Positions 24,548 through 30,712 of a DNA stretch of 30,712 nt are shown here, piece by piece. This stretch comes from JBAYJY01 sp041664945 (GTDB lineage: Bacteria > UBP15 > UBA6099), in contig JBAYJY010000042.1 of NCBI GenBank assembly GCA_041664945.1, forward strand, positions 1-30,712, in the 5' to 3' direction. Below the pieces are notes generated by a model. It saw only the letters and a program-made list of their open reading frames with translations. It ran no database searches and was not told the origin of the DNA. The first letter of the stretch is position 1. Every line of letters starts with the position of its first letter. The position numbers were made by a program, and so were the translations under genes.

Positions 24548-24937
24548 ATGATATTTCCCTCGATTGTTGAAGAGATGCTGGAACTGAACGGAATCGCCGT
24601 TCACGAAAAAAAAGAGACGTCACGGCCCGGTTTCATAGACATTTACGAGGCGAATCTGGAGCGCCGGCGCGTCGAACAGCTTCGCGCGGCGGCAAGGCGC
24701 GAAAAATCAGAAGAAGACAAAAAGGCGTCCGACTTTTCGAAACAAAAACTTTATCTTTCGCTATTGCATCGTCTCGGCGGCCACGCGCCGATCGTTCCCG
24801 CCGGAGACCCCGACGCCGCGACCGTTCTGTTGCAGGCGCTGCAGGCTTGCCGGTGCGGCGCCCGGCGCCCTTTCTCGCGGGACTCCGACCGCGACTCGAT
24901 GCCTCAGTTCCCCGTTGTGCGGTTTAAGCAGATTTGA
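24548..24937 (+). CDS. Hypothetical protein, charged
   Basis: A 129-residue protein from the ATG at 24548 (a GTG at 24539 would add three residues; neither has a clear ribosome site). The middle is strongly charged and helical (LERRRVEQLRAAARREKSEEDKK region), and the C-terminal third is Arg/Pro-rich with two cysteines (CRCGARR). I recognise no family. Codon use is GC-rich at third positions like the main genes, which supports coding. A palindromic repeat starts eight bases after the stop. Confidence 0.5.
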   Translation: MIFPSIVEEMLELNGIAVHEKKETSRPGFIDIYEANLERRRVEQLRAAARREKSEEDKKASDFSKQKLYLSLLHRLGGHAPIVPAGDPDAATVLLQALQACRCGARRPFSRDSDRDSMPQFPVVRFKQI

Positions 24938-24944
24938 AATAATT

Positions 24945-25007
24945 GCGGGCAGGATGCCCGCGCTCTCAAAACCCTCTCGCCTCCGTATTTGCGGGCAGGA
25001 TGCCCGC
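24945..25007. repeat. Two copies of short palindromic repeat
   Basis: GCGGGCAGGATGCCCGC occurs exactly at 24945-24961 and 24991-25007, each followed by GCTC. The same core is at 9607-9625 (one-base variation in the flanks). It sits between convergent genes and could serve as a hairpin transcription barrier. Confidence 0.7.
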
Positions 25008-25032
25008 GCTCCCAGTAAACGAGCTAAAAACC

Positions 25033-26268
25033 TTATTTGAATTCGAGTATCGTCGAGTAGAGGTTGCTGCCAACCAGCTGGCCGCCGATCCAGCTCCAGT
25101 CGAATTTATTGATGTCGCTGCTGTAGTTGACGATCAGGTATCTGTTTTCGTCGAGTTTGACCATTCCTGCGTAGGCGGTGTCGCCGCGTGAGGGGAAGTC
25201 GAACACCGGAACGAGGATTTTCTGTTCCTTGTCGAGCCGGTAAAGAGCGGTGCGTTTCCGGGTGAGCGAGTAGCGGACGAGGTACCATTTCGAGCGCAGG
25301 AAGGCCGGGAGCGCCTTCGAGTCCCGGTTGTATTCGCCGGCTATGTTCCGGCGGGCGATGACGTAGAAATCGCCCTTGTGGTTGAACATCAGCGCAGAGT
25401 CGTATTTGAAGGGCGTGAACCGGCAGTCCCACGCGGTGATGTCCGATTTCGGAGCGAAGCAGACCTCGCCGCCTTTCATTTCCTGCCGCACCGTCGCATA
25501 CAGGTTCCCTTCTGCGTCGAACTCGAACTCGCCCTCCTCGGAACTGACTGTGGAAGAGATGTCCTTGTTGTTTATGAGCGTGTAGTTGTAGCCGTCGTCG
25601 GATTCGAGCAGTTGCAGGTGGCTCGGTTTCGTTTCGTTCGAATAGAGGCCGACGCCGTAATAGACGCTCATAATCGCCTTGCCGCCGTGTTCTTTAGCGC
25701 GCCAGATGACATATCCGGGTTTGTAGAACATCTTAGGCTTTGTCCATTTGCCGTTCGACTCGAATTCGGTTACATACATGCTGTCCGGGGCGAAACTGAG
25801 CGGGTTCGCGCCGCCCTTGAAGAAATAGAGGAACAGCTTGCCCTTGAAAACGAGGAATCGCGGCTCGCGCAGGTCGCTTCCCATTTTGAATTTCGTTTCG
25901 TAGTCCCATTTTTTTGCGTCGGCGGAACTCAGGACATAAAGGATGGTCTCTGTGGACGCGAAGTGAGTGGGCGCGGAGCGGAACGCCATGTAGAAGCGGT
26001 CGCCGAACTTGGCGATATCGACATTGTTGTTGGATTTGAAAGGTTTAACTTCCGCCGGCAGGCCGGGGCCGGGAACGATTTTTACGAGCGGCGAGTAAGA
26101 TATCTTTTTCGCGCCCGCGGTGTCGAAAACGGCTTTCTCGCTTGCGAACTGAAGGTGGACAGCCAAGACAATAAGAAGCGCGATAACAAAAACCACGGTT
26201 GAAATGAAATTCTTGATAAAACTCTTAATCATTCCGCCGGGCGTCTGTTTCTTCGAATTTTTAGACAT
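25033..26268 (-). CDS. Membrane-anchored beta-propeller protein, glycosidase-like
   Basis: A 411-residue protein: basic N-terminus, one transmembrane segment (about 19-41), then an extracytoplasmic domain rich in aromatic beta strands. Repeated motifs such as RFYMAFRSAPTH, LREPRFLVFKGKLFLYFFKG, SDDGYNYTL and DFYVIARRN resemble the blades of sialidase/GH43/GH32-type propellers (compare DPR..FxGKYYLFY in those families). Catalytic residues cannot be assigned with confidence, so a binding role is equally possible. The ATG at 26268 has GGAGG (26281-26285) about ten bases upstream. It stands alone; the divergent neighbour is the OFA transporter. Confidence 0.7.
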   Translation of the reverse strand: MSKNSKKQTPGGMIKSFIKNFISTVVFVIALLIVLAVHLQFASEKAVFDTAGAKKISYSPLVKIVPGPGLPAEVKPFKSNNNVDIAKFGDRFYMAFRSAPTHFASTETILYVLSSADAKKWDYETKFKMGSDLREPRFLVFKGKLFLYFFKGGANPLSFAPDSMYVTEFESNGKWTKPKMFYKPGYVIWRAKEHGGKAIMSVYYGVGLYSNETKPSHLQLLESDDGYNYTLINNKDISSTVSSEEGEFEFDAEGNLYATVRQEMKGGEVCFAPKSDITAWDCRFTPFKYDSALMFNHKGDFYVIARRNIAGEYNRDSKALPAFLRSKWYLVRYSLTRKRTALYRLDKEQKILVPVFDFPSRGDTAYAGMVKLDENRYLIVNYSSDINKFDWSWIGGQLVGSNLYSTILEFK

Positions 26269-26342
26269 CTGATATCGTCCTCCAAACCATCAAAAGTTGA
26301 GCCGAATCGAATTATCCTGAAAACACGAATAATTCAACGTCA

Positions 26343-26348
26343 ATTATA
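26343..26348 (-). promoter_or_regulatory. Candidate -10 box for the propeller gene
   Basis: On the minus strand TATAAT, a perfect -10 hexamer, lies about 75 bp upstream of the ATG at 26268. No convincing -35 is seen. Confidence 0.35.
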
Positions 26349-26486
26349 GTATTTCCCATAATTAACAGGTAGTGGATTGATAACAAAAAGCGGTTTGGAT
26401 GATGGAAATCGTGTTGCCGGTTTTTGGCTTGCGTTGAGGTTTTGCAGTCGGCCCGGAGGCCTTTAACCGGATTCTCATAATTATTA

Positions 26487-26518
26487 AACGGCAACAATGC
26501 CGTTCCGGAAGCATCCGG
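26487..26518. other. Two adjacent hairpins in the 26269-26791 gap
   Basis: AACGGCA-ACAA-TGCCGTT (26487-26504) and CCGGA-AGCA-TCCGG (26505-26518) are perfect stem-loops placed end to end. They lie between divergent genes. There is no T-run, so they are not clear terminators. Confidence 0.4.
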
Positions 26519-26595
26519 CGAGCATGGGAAAAATTTCACAAACTAATTTACAACTGTCTGGCCCTTGCTTATAATCCTTCGGAATACATTATCCT

Positions 26596-26634
26596 ATTCA
26601 TTTCGGTTAAATCAGTACAATTAACCGCATGAAT
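26596..26634. promoter_or_regulatory. 39-bp operator-like palindrome upstream of the OFA transporter
   Basis: ATTCAT (26596-26601) / CGGTTAA (26604-26610), then a 10-bp spacer, then TTAACCG (26621-26627) / ATGAAT (26629-26634). Both arm pairs are perfect complements. An AT-rich stretch with possible -10 boxes follows (26637-26652). The layout suits binding of a dimeric repressor or activator. Confidence 0.55.
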
Positions 26635-26689
26635 ATGTATATAAATAATATAGAGACAATTACCAGGCCGGGGAGGTGATGACGAATAG

Positions 26690-26742
26690 CCGCCGAAAGG
26701 CGGAGAACAATGAAAACAAGCTCTCAGCGGCTTGAAGGCCGC
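26690..26742 (+). ncRNA. Structured 5' leader of the OFA transporter, class unknown
   Basis: CCGCC-GAAA-GGCGG (26690-26703) is a GNRA-capped hairpin. GCGGC-TTGAAG-GCCGC (26727-26742) is a second one. A CTCTC (26721-26725) could pair with GGGAG (26671-26675). The leader runs from about 26655 to the start codon at 26792. It may be a cis-regulatory RNA; I could not match it to a known riboswitch. Confidence 0.3.
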
Positions 26743-26791
26743 GGGGTTAATCGATAAAACAACAAAATAACATATTATTTGGAGGTGGGAT

Positions 26792-28099
26792 TTGGAAAAT
26801 AAGCAAAGCAGTTCTTACGGTTGGGTAGTAGTCATATGCGGAACGATAATTAACTTGGCGCTCGGCGCAATATACGCGTGGAGCATATTCAAGGCGAACT
26901 TGATGTGTGCGGTTGGCGAGGACAAGAAGCCGTTGTTGGACGCCGCCGGAAACCTGATGCCCGGCAAATACGGATTCGCGCTCGATAAATTCCAGACGGC
27001 GCTTCCGTATGCGGTAGCGATAGGAATGTTCGCGCTGCTGATGCTGGTTGCGGGCCGGTTGCAGGATAAGTACGGACCGCGCTTTGTGGCGACCGCCGGC
27101 GGAATAATGCTCGGCGCCGGCTTCTTCGTAGCCAGTCTCGCGAAACCGGGTCCGAACGCGGCTTTGATGCTAATTATCGGGTTTGGAGTATTGGGCGGCT
27201 CCGGAATCGGACTGGCTTACGCCTCTGCGATGCCCCCGGCCGTTAAATGGTTCCCGGCATCCAAAAAAGGACTGATCTCCGGTATCGTCGTCGGCGGCTT
27301 CGGCATTTCCGCCGCTTATGTTTATCCTCTTACAAAAGGTCTTATTGAAACCGGCATAATGGGCTTTAAGGGCATTTCCGGAGCATTTCAGTTCCTCGGC
27401 ATCCTTTTCACAATAATGGTTGTAGTTGCGGCGCAGCTCATGAAGAACCCGCCGGCCGGTTATGTTCCCGGCGGCGCCCCCGCGGCTCCGAAACCCGGCG
27501 CGACTCCCGCTCCGGCTTCGAAAACAGACTACACGTCGAAAGAAATGCTTGCAACATCATCGTTCATCATCACATGGATTATGTATCTGTTCGCCGCCGG
27601 CGCAGGCCTGATGGTAATTTCATTCATCGGCGCTCTTGCGAAACAGTACAATCTTGCTCAGATGATAATATGGTGCATGACCGTTCTCGCGATCGGCAAC
27701 TGCGCGGGCCGCGTTATTTGCGGCGTCGTTTCCGATAAGCTCGGACGGACGCTCACCATGTTCATCGTTTTCGCGATTCAGGCCGGAATCCTCGTTGCTT
27801 TCCCGCGTGTTCTCGTCGGTTCCGACGCCTTGTTCGCGTTCGGCTCTTTCATGATCGGTTTTGGATTCGGCTCCTGCCTCTCTCTGTTCCCGTCGCTGAC
27901 TTCCGACTACTTCGGCATCAAGAACCTCGGAATGAACTATGGAATCGTGTTCACGGCATACGGAGTTGGCGGAGTTCTCATGACGCTGATGGGCGGCAAG
28001 CTCTCTTACGATCTGGCGTTCAACGTCGCCGCTGTTCTCTGTCTGATTGCCGCGCTGTTGACTTTCGTCGTCAAAGCGCCGGTCGCTAAAAAAGCTTAA
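26792..28099 (+). CDS. OFA-family MFS transporter
   Basis: A 435-residue membrane protein with twelve predicted transmembrane segments, of the oxalate/formate antiporter-like (OFA) branch of the major facilitator superfamily. Hallmarks are the N-terminal GWVVVICGTIINLALGAIYAWSIF region, the loop 2-3 motif GRLQDKYGPR, the second-half motif GVVSDKLGR, and a Pro/Ala-rich cytoplasmic linker (about 222-246). OFA members move small carboxylates (oxalate/formate, lactate, pyruvate); the substrate here is not fixed by sequence. The TTG start at 26792 has GGAGGTG (26781-26787) just upstream. It is a single-gene unit, with a palindrome and structured leader before it and a strong terminator after it. 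Confidence 0.92.
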   Translation: MENKQSSSYGWVVVICGTIINLALGAIYAWSIFKANLMCAVGEDKKPLLDAAGNLMPGKYGFALDKFQTALPYAVAIGMFALLMLVAGRLQDKYGPRFVATAGGIMLGAGFFVASLAKPGPNAALMLIIGFGVLGGSGIGLAYASAMPPAVKWFPASKKGLISGIVVGGFGISAAYVYPLTKGLIETGIMGFKGISGAFQFLGILFTIMVVVAAQLMKNPPAGYVPGGAPAAPKPGATPAPASKTDYTSKEMLATSSFIITWIMYLFAAGAGLMVISFIGALAKQYNLAQMIIWCMTVLAIGNCAGRVICGVVSDKLGRTLTMFIVFAIQAGILVAFPRVLVGSDALFAFGSFMIGFGFGSCLSLFPSLTSDYFGIKNLGMNYGIVFTAYGVGGVLMTLMGGKLSYDLAFNVAAVLCLIAALLTFVVKAPVAKKA

Positions 28100-28134
28100 T
28101 AATCAGGACTTAATTCATCATTTACGGTGAAAAC

Positions 28135-28165
28135 AAGGCCCTCGCGGTTTCGCGGGGGCCTTTTT
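28135..28165 (+). terminator. Rho-independent terminator after the OFA transporter
   Basis: GGCCCTCGCG (28137-28146), loop GTTT, CGCGGGGGCC (28151-28160), then TTTTT. It is a 10-bp stem with one G-T pair, 35 bp past the stop. Confidence 0.93.
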
Positions 28166-28245
28166 CATTACGGATTACTTATGGCGAATTCGGGTTCATA
28201 ATGTTTTCAGAGCATAGTTTGGGATAAAGGAAATAATTCGCGTAT

Positions 28246-28269
28246 TCTCACAATACTATATATGTGAGA
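28246..28269. promoter_or_regulatory. Inverted repeat upstream of the SUMF1/barrel gene
   Basis: TCTCACA (28246-28252), a 10-bp AT-rich spacer, TGTGAGA (28263-28269). The arms are perfect and overlap a TATATATG stretch that could be a -10 box, so this may be an operator. The half-sites are in the opposite order to a CRP site. Confidence 0.45.
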
Positions 28270-28379
28270 TTATTTATGCGCTTGAATTTAAAGAATGGTA
28301 TTATCTCAACAGTTATGAGTGAAATAAGATGAAATTTCAGATAGAATTCAGAATTGCACAACTTCTAATGGAGGGCGGC

Positions 28380-29699
28380 ATGATCCGAATATCGAGGATA
28401 ATTTTCGCGATGGCGCTGGCGGCGCTGATGATTCCGGCGGCTGCGCAGGCCGGGGGTCGCACAAAATGTCCGGCCGGCATGGTTTTGGTCGCCGGCAGGT
28501 TCTGCATCGACAAGTATGAATATCCAAACCGAAAAGGCGAGTACGCGATGAACGCGGCGACGTGGGACGCGGCGGTGGGTCTTTGCCGCAGCGAGGGCAA
28601 GCGTCTATGCGCGCAATCCGAGTGGCAGGAAGCGTGCAAAGGGCCGCGCAACTACAACCAGCCATACGGAAACGGTTATGTCAAAGGCGCCTGCAGCGAC
28701 CAGTATGCCGGGGGCGGCAAAGGGCAGTATCCGTCCGGCGAAATGGAAGCCTGCGTGAGCGGTTATGGCGCCGCCGACATGTCGGGCAACCTGTGGGAAT
28801 GGACTTCAGACGTTTACGACGACGGCAACCGCGGAATTCAAGGCGGCTCGGCGGTCACAAAAGACGAGAGCGCGCTTGCGTGCGGCAACCCGTCCAAGGA
28901 AAAACCCGGCGCTGTGGATAACTACATAGGGTTCAGGTGCTGCATGAGCATATCTAAAGCCGGCGAACGCAGCCAGGTCTCGCCGCTCGTCGGGTACCCT
29001 CCCGTGCGCGCCGGAAATCCCGGCCTCGCGGTCGGCGTCGAGTACGCTCAGATGGACGACATCGTAAATTCGTCGGCTCTGAATACTTACGTTTCGGCCA
29101 CCGGAATTAATCTCACGGCGAGCTATCAGTTCGATGAAGCGCGCCTGGACTTCACGCGAATGGACAACGACATAGACACAAAAATAACGGGAGTAGCGGA
29201 CACCGGCGACGTAATCGGGAACGTCGTGCACGCTGCGGTTCTGCTGCCTTTCCAGATGGATTTCGGCGACTGGTCGGGCGACATGTCCGCGGGAGTGCGC
29301 TGGTTCCAAAACGGCGGCAACCGGATGACAGACACCTATTTGCTAAAGGAGTTCAATAACGGACGCTGGTCGTTCGCGCAGGCGGCCAACCTGCTGAACT
29401 TCAGAGGCGGCGGCAAAGACAGGGCCGGCTACTCGATCGACGCGCGTTACCGGCTCAACCGTTTCGTCGATATCATGGGCGCCTACAGTTCCGCCGATTT
29501 TTACAAGGGATACATCGATTACTACATAGCGCCGAAAAGCCTGTTAACCGGAATGCCCGAATGCGGAAACTGCCGCCACGAGACCGGAACCGGCGGCCTT
29601 GTGTACACTATTCCGGGCGGAAGAGGCAATGCGTATCTGCTTTATTATGACGCCGGCGATATCGGAATCCCGATGGGCGGAGCAACGATAAAATTCTAA
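28380..29699 (+). CDS. Secreted SUMF1/FGE-like domain fused to a barrel-like C-terminus
   Basis: A 439-residue protein from the ATG at 28380, which gives a clean signal peptide (residues 1-24, cleavage after AQA) and has GGAGGG (28370-28375) five bases upstream; the frame is open up to an ATG at 28329. Residues about 30-195 are a short SUMF1/formylglycine-generating-enzyme-like domain: PAGMVLVAGRFCIDKYEYP, LCAQSEWQEACKGP, DMSGNLWEWTSD, GGS and IGFRCC. The catalytic Cys pattern of true FGE is not evident, so a binding or structural role is likelier. Residues about 205-439 have alternating amphipathic strands (GLAVGVEYAQM, NLTASYQFDEARLDF, SAGVRWFQNGG) and end in Phe (ATIKF), as outer-membrane barrels do. 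It follows the OFA terminator and is its own unit. Confidence 0.82.
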   Translation: MIRISRIIFAMALAALMIPAAAQAGGRTKCPAGMVLVAGRFCIDKYEYPNRKGEYAMNAATWDAAVGLCRSEGKRLCAQSEWQEACKGPRNYNQPYGNGYVKGACSDQYAGGGKGQYPSGEMEACVSGYGAADMSGNLWEWTSDVYDDGNRGIQGGSAVTKDESALACGNPSKEKPGAVDNYIGFRCCMSISKAGERSQVSPLVGYPPVRAGNPGLAVGVEYAQMDDIVNSSALNTYVSATGINLTASYQFDEARLDFTRMDNDIDTKITGVADTGDVIGNVVHAAVLLPFQMDFGDWSGDMSAGVRWFQNGGNRMTDTYLLKEFNNGRWSFAQAANLLNFRGGGKDRAGYSIDARYRLNRFVDIMGAYSSADFYKGYIDYYIAPKSLLTGMPECGNCRHETGTGGLVYTIPGGRGNAYLLYYDAGDIGIPMGGATIKF

Positions 29700-29727
29700 G
29701 AAATATGGCGTGGTCTCTCATTTGATG

Positions 29728-29745
29728 GGCGCGGCATGCCGCGCC
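29728..29745. repeat. Perfect 18-bp palindrome between convergent genes
   Basis: GGCGCGGCATGCCGCGCC is self-complementary and has the same build as the palindrome at 7759 (GC arms around a central CATG). It lies between the 29699 and 29790 stops. Confidence 0.65.
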
Positions 29746-29789
29746 TCTGGCAATATGTTAACAAACCGGATTTTATTATTCGTGAAAAA

Positions 29790-30712
29790 TCAGTATATGC
29801 CCTTTCGGTTGAAGAAGGAGCCGTATTTGCGGTCCTCGACGAGCGTGTGAGTGACGAACCAGTTTTTGAGAAACTCAACGCAGTCCACCCGGTCTTTGAC
29901 GCCGCCCTGTTCGATTTTATTCACGAATCCGGACAGTTCCCCGATCAGCTTTTCGTGTTCTCGGCGCTGATTCTCCAGTTCCGGATATCCGTGTTCTTTC
30001 AGCAAGCATTCCTCGTTGGAGAAGTGCGATTTTACGTGTTCGAGAAGTCCGCGCAACATTTTATTGAAATCAGCTTCCGCGTTTTCCTCTTCGAGCTTGT
30101 CGCAGAGTCCGCCTACTATCTGAAAAAGAGCTTTATGCTGTTTGTCCAGTTCCGAGACGTAGATAGTGTATTCCTTCCGCCATTCGAAGTTGAACTGAGT
30201 GTTGAGCATCCGCATCCGCCTGTCGAAAGTTTCAAGCATCTTCCACTGGACGACGGGGATGTATGAAATTTTTTCGCCGGGAATGACGAACAGCTTCGAG
30301 TCGGACAGAGCGCGGGCCTTGAACAGGAGCGGGATGTCGTAAAGAACGCTTTCCTCGCCGGCGAAGTCGCCGGGCGACATCGGCTCGATGAGCTTGTTGC
30401 CGGCGAAAATCTGCATGTATCCCTCGGACAGAAGGAAGAGGCCGGGCTTTCCATTAACCGGAAGGATCTTGCCGGCCGCGCAGGAGACGGTTTCGAGCTG
30501 CTGGGCGATTTTGTTCTGAATCGGATAGGAAACCATGTCTCCGAAAAGCCATGTGCTGCGAAGGAAATGCCTGTTTTCATGCAGTTGCTTTAAGTCCTCA
30601 TAGAGGTTGTTCCGCTTGATGAATTCGATATAAAGTTCGTTCGGGATACGGACCGCGTGAATATAGCTTGCGGCGCGGTAAGTGCCCTGGGAGGCTTCGC
30701 CGAGAGTGGCCG
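29790..30712 (-). CDS. Cyclic-nucleotide-binding/bacteriohemerythrin fusion (5' end missing)
   Basis: The minus-strand frame is open to the window edge, so the ATG at 30536 is internal and the gene starts outside. The visible 306 residues hold the end of one cyclic-nucleotide-binding-like domain (GEASQGTYRAASYI, about 30650-30710), a second one (KPGLFLLSEGYMQIF, SPGDFAGEESVLYD, ARALSDSKLFVIPG; about 30220-30520), and a C-terminal hemerythrin domain of about 130 residues. Hemerythrin ligands are visible as QHKALF (His), SHFSNEE (His and Glu), REH (His) and THTLVED (His and Asp), but the histidine expected four residues before REH's His is a Gln (NQRREH). Bacteriohemerythrins bind O2 or NO with a di-iron site; fused to effector domains they act as sensors or ligand stores. 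Confidence 0.85.
   Translation of the reverse strand, partial: ATLGEASQGTYRAASYIHAVRIPNELYIEFIKRNNLYEDLKQLHENRHFLRSTWLFGDMVSYPIQNKIAQQLETVSCAAGKILPVNGKPGLFLLSEGYMQIFAGNKLIEPMSPGDFAGEESVLYDIPLLFKARALSDSKLFVIPGEKISYIPVVQWKMLETFDRRMRMLNTQFNFEWRKEYTIYVSELDKQHKALFQIVGGLCDKLEEENAEADFNKMLRGLLEHVKSHFSNEECLLKEHGYPELENQRREHEKLIGELSGFVNKIEQGGVKDRVDCVEFLKNWFVTHTLVEDRKYGSFFNRKGIY

Noticed and set aside
26679..26735. An 18-codon leader peptide ORF before the OFA transporter
   Set aside because: GGGGAGG is only two bases from the ATG, the codons show no run of one amino acid, and the sequence is better explained by hairpins.
26655..26791. Possible glycine riboswitch: CCGCCGAAAGG followed by CTCTCAG
   Set aside because: Two short pieces resemble the aptamer, but the conserved parts after CTCTCAG and the tandem aptamer layout are missing, and an OFA transporter is not a typical target.

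Overview
The window comes from a Gram-negative-type bacterium. Supporting signs are a predicted lipoprotein, an outer-membrane-barrel-like C-terminus, a Kdp potassium system and a chemotaxis adaptor. The main genes have GC-rich third codon positions, and ribosome binding sites are AAGGAG/GGAGG-like. Two proteins carry dockerin modules, and short palindromes and gene-side repeats are scattered between genes. This mix suits an uncultivated lineage from a sediment or anaerobic setting, but nothing in the window fixes the phylum, so that is inference.

Layout. 1-5064: the 3' end of a very large secreted protein with 13 fibronectin type III modules, a transthyretin-like module and a dockerin, then a CheW-like protein. 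5065-7887: an AT-rich island of three unrelated minus-strand ORFs (a hypothetical, a dockerin lipoprotein and a membrane-anchored hypothetical), each bounded by copies of the same roughly 140-bp imperfectly palindromic repeat. This resembles an integron-type cassette array, but no integrase is in view. 7888-10849: a GT-C-type membrane glycosyltransferase and an AI-2E family permease, both on the minus strand. 11031-13599: three translationally coupled SAM methyltransferases, two with an N-terminal zinc ribbon. 13686-21561: kdpA-kdpB-kdpC-kdpD-kdpE in one tightly packed operon, followed at 21767 by a small TPR gene whose promoter is a diverged copy of the kdp promoter. 22160-26268: a GT-C-like membrane protein with a C-terminal TPR, a small hypothetical, and an anchored beta-propeller protein. 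26792-30712: an OFA-family MFS transporter with an operator-like palindrome, a structured leader and a clear terminator; a secreted SUMF1-like domain joined to a barrel-like domain; and the 3' end of a cyclic-nucleotide-binding/hemerythrin fusion.

How the parts work together. KdpD and KdpE sense K+ limitation or osmotic stress and should drive the KdpABC pump. The duplicated promoter suggests that the TPR protein at 21767 belongs to the same regulon. The methyltransferase cluster and the two GT-C proteins look like surface glycan or lipid decoration genes. The best candidates for something undescribed are the repeat-bounded AT-rich island (5433-7753), the duplicated kdp promoter with three phased TTTATG boxes, the KdpC tail duplication that supplies the kdpD start region, and a hemerythrin lacking one expected iron-ligand histidine.
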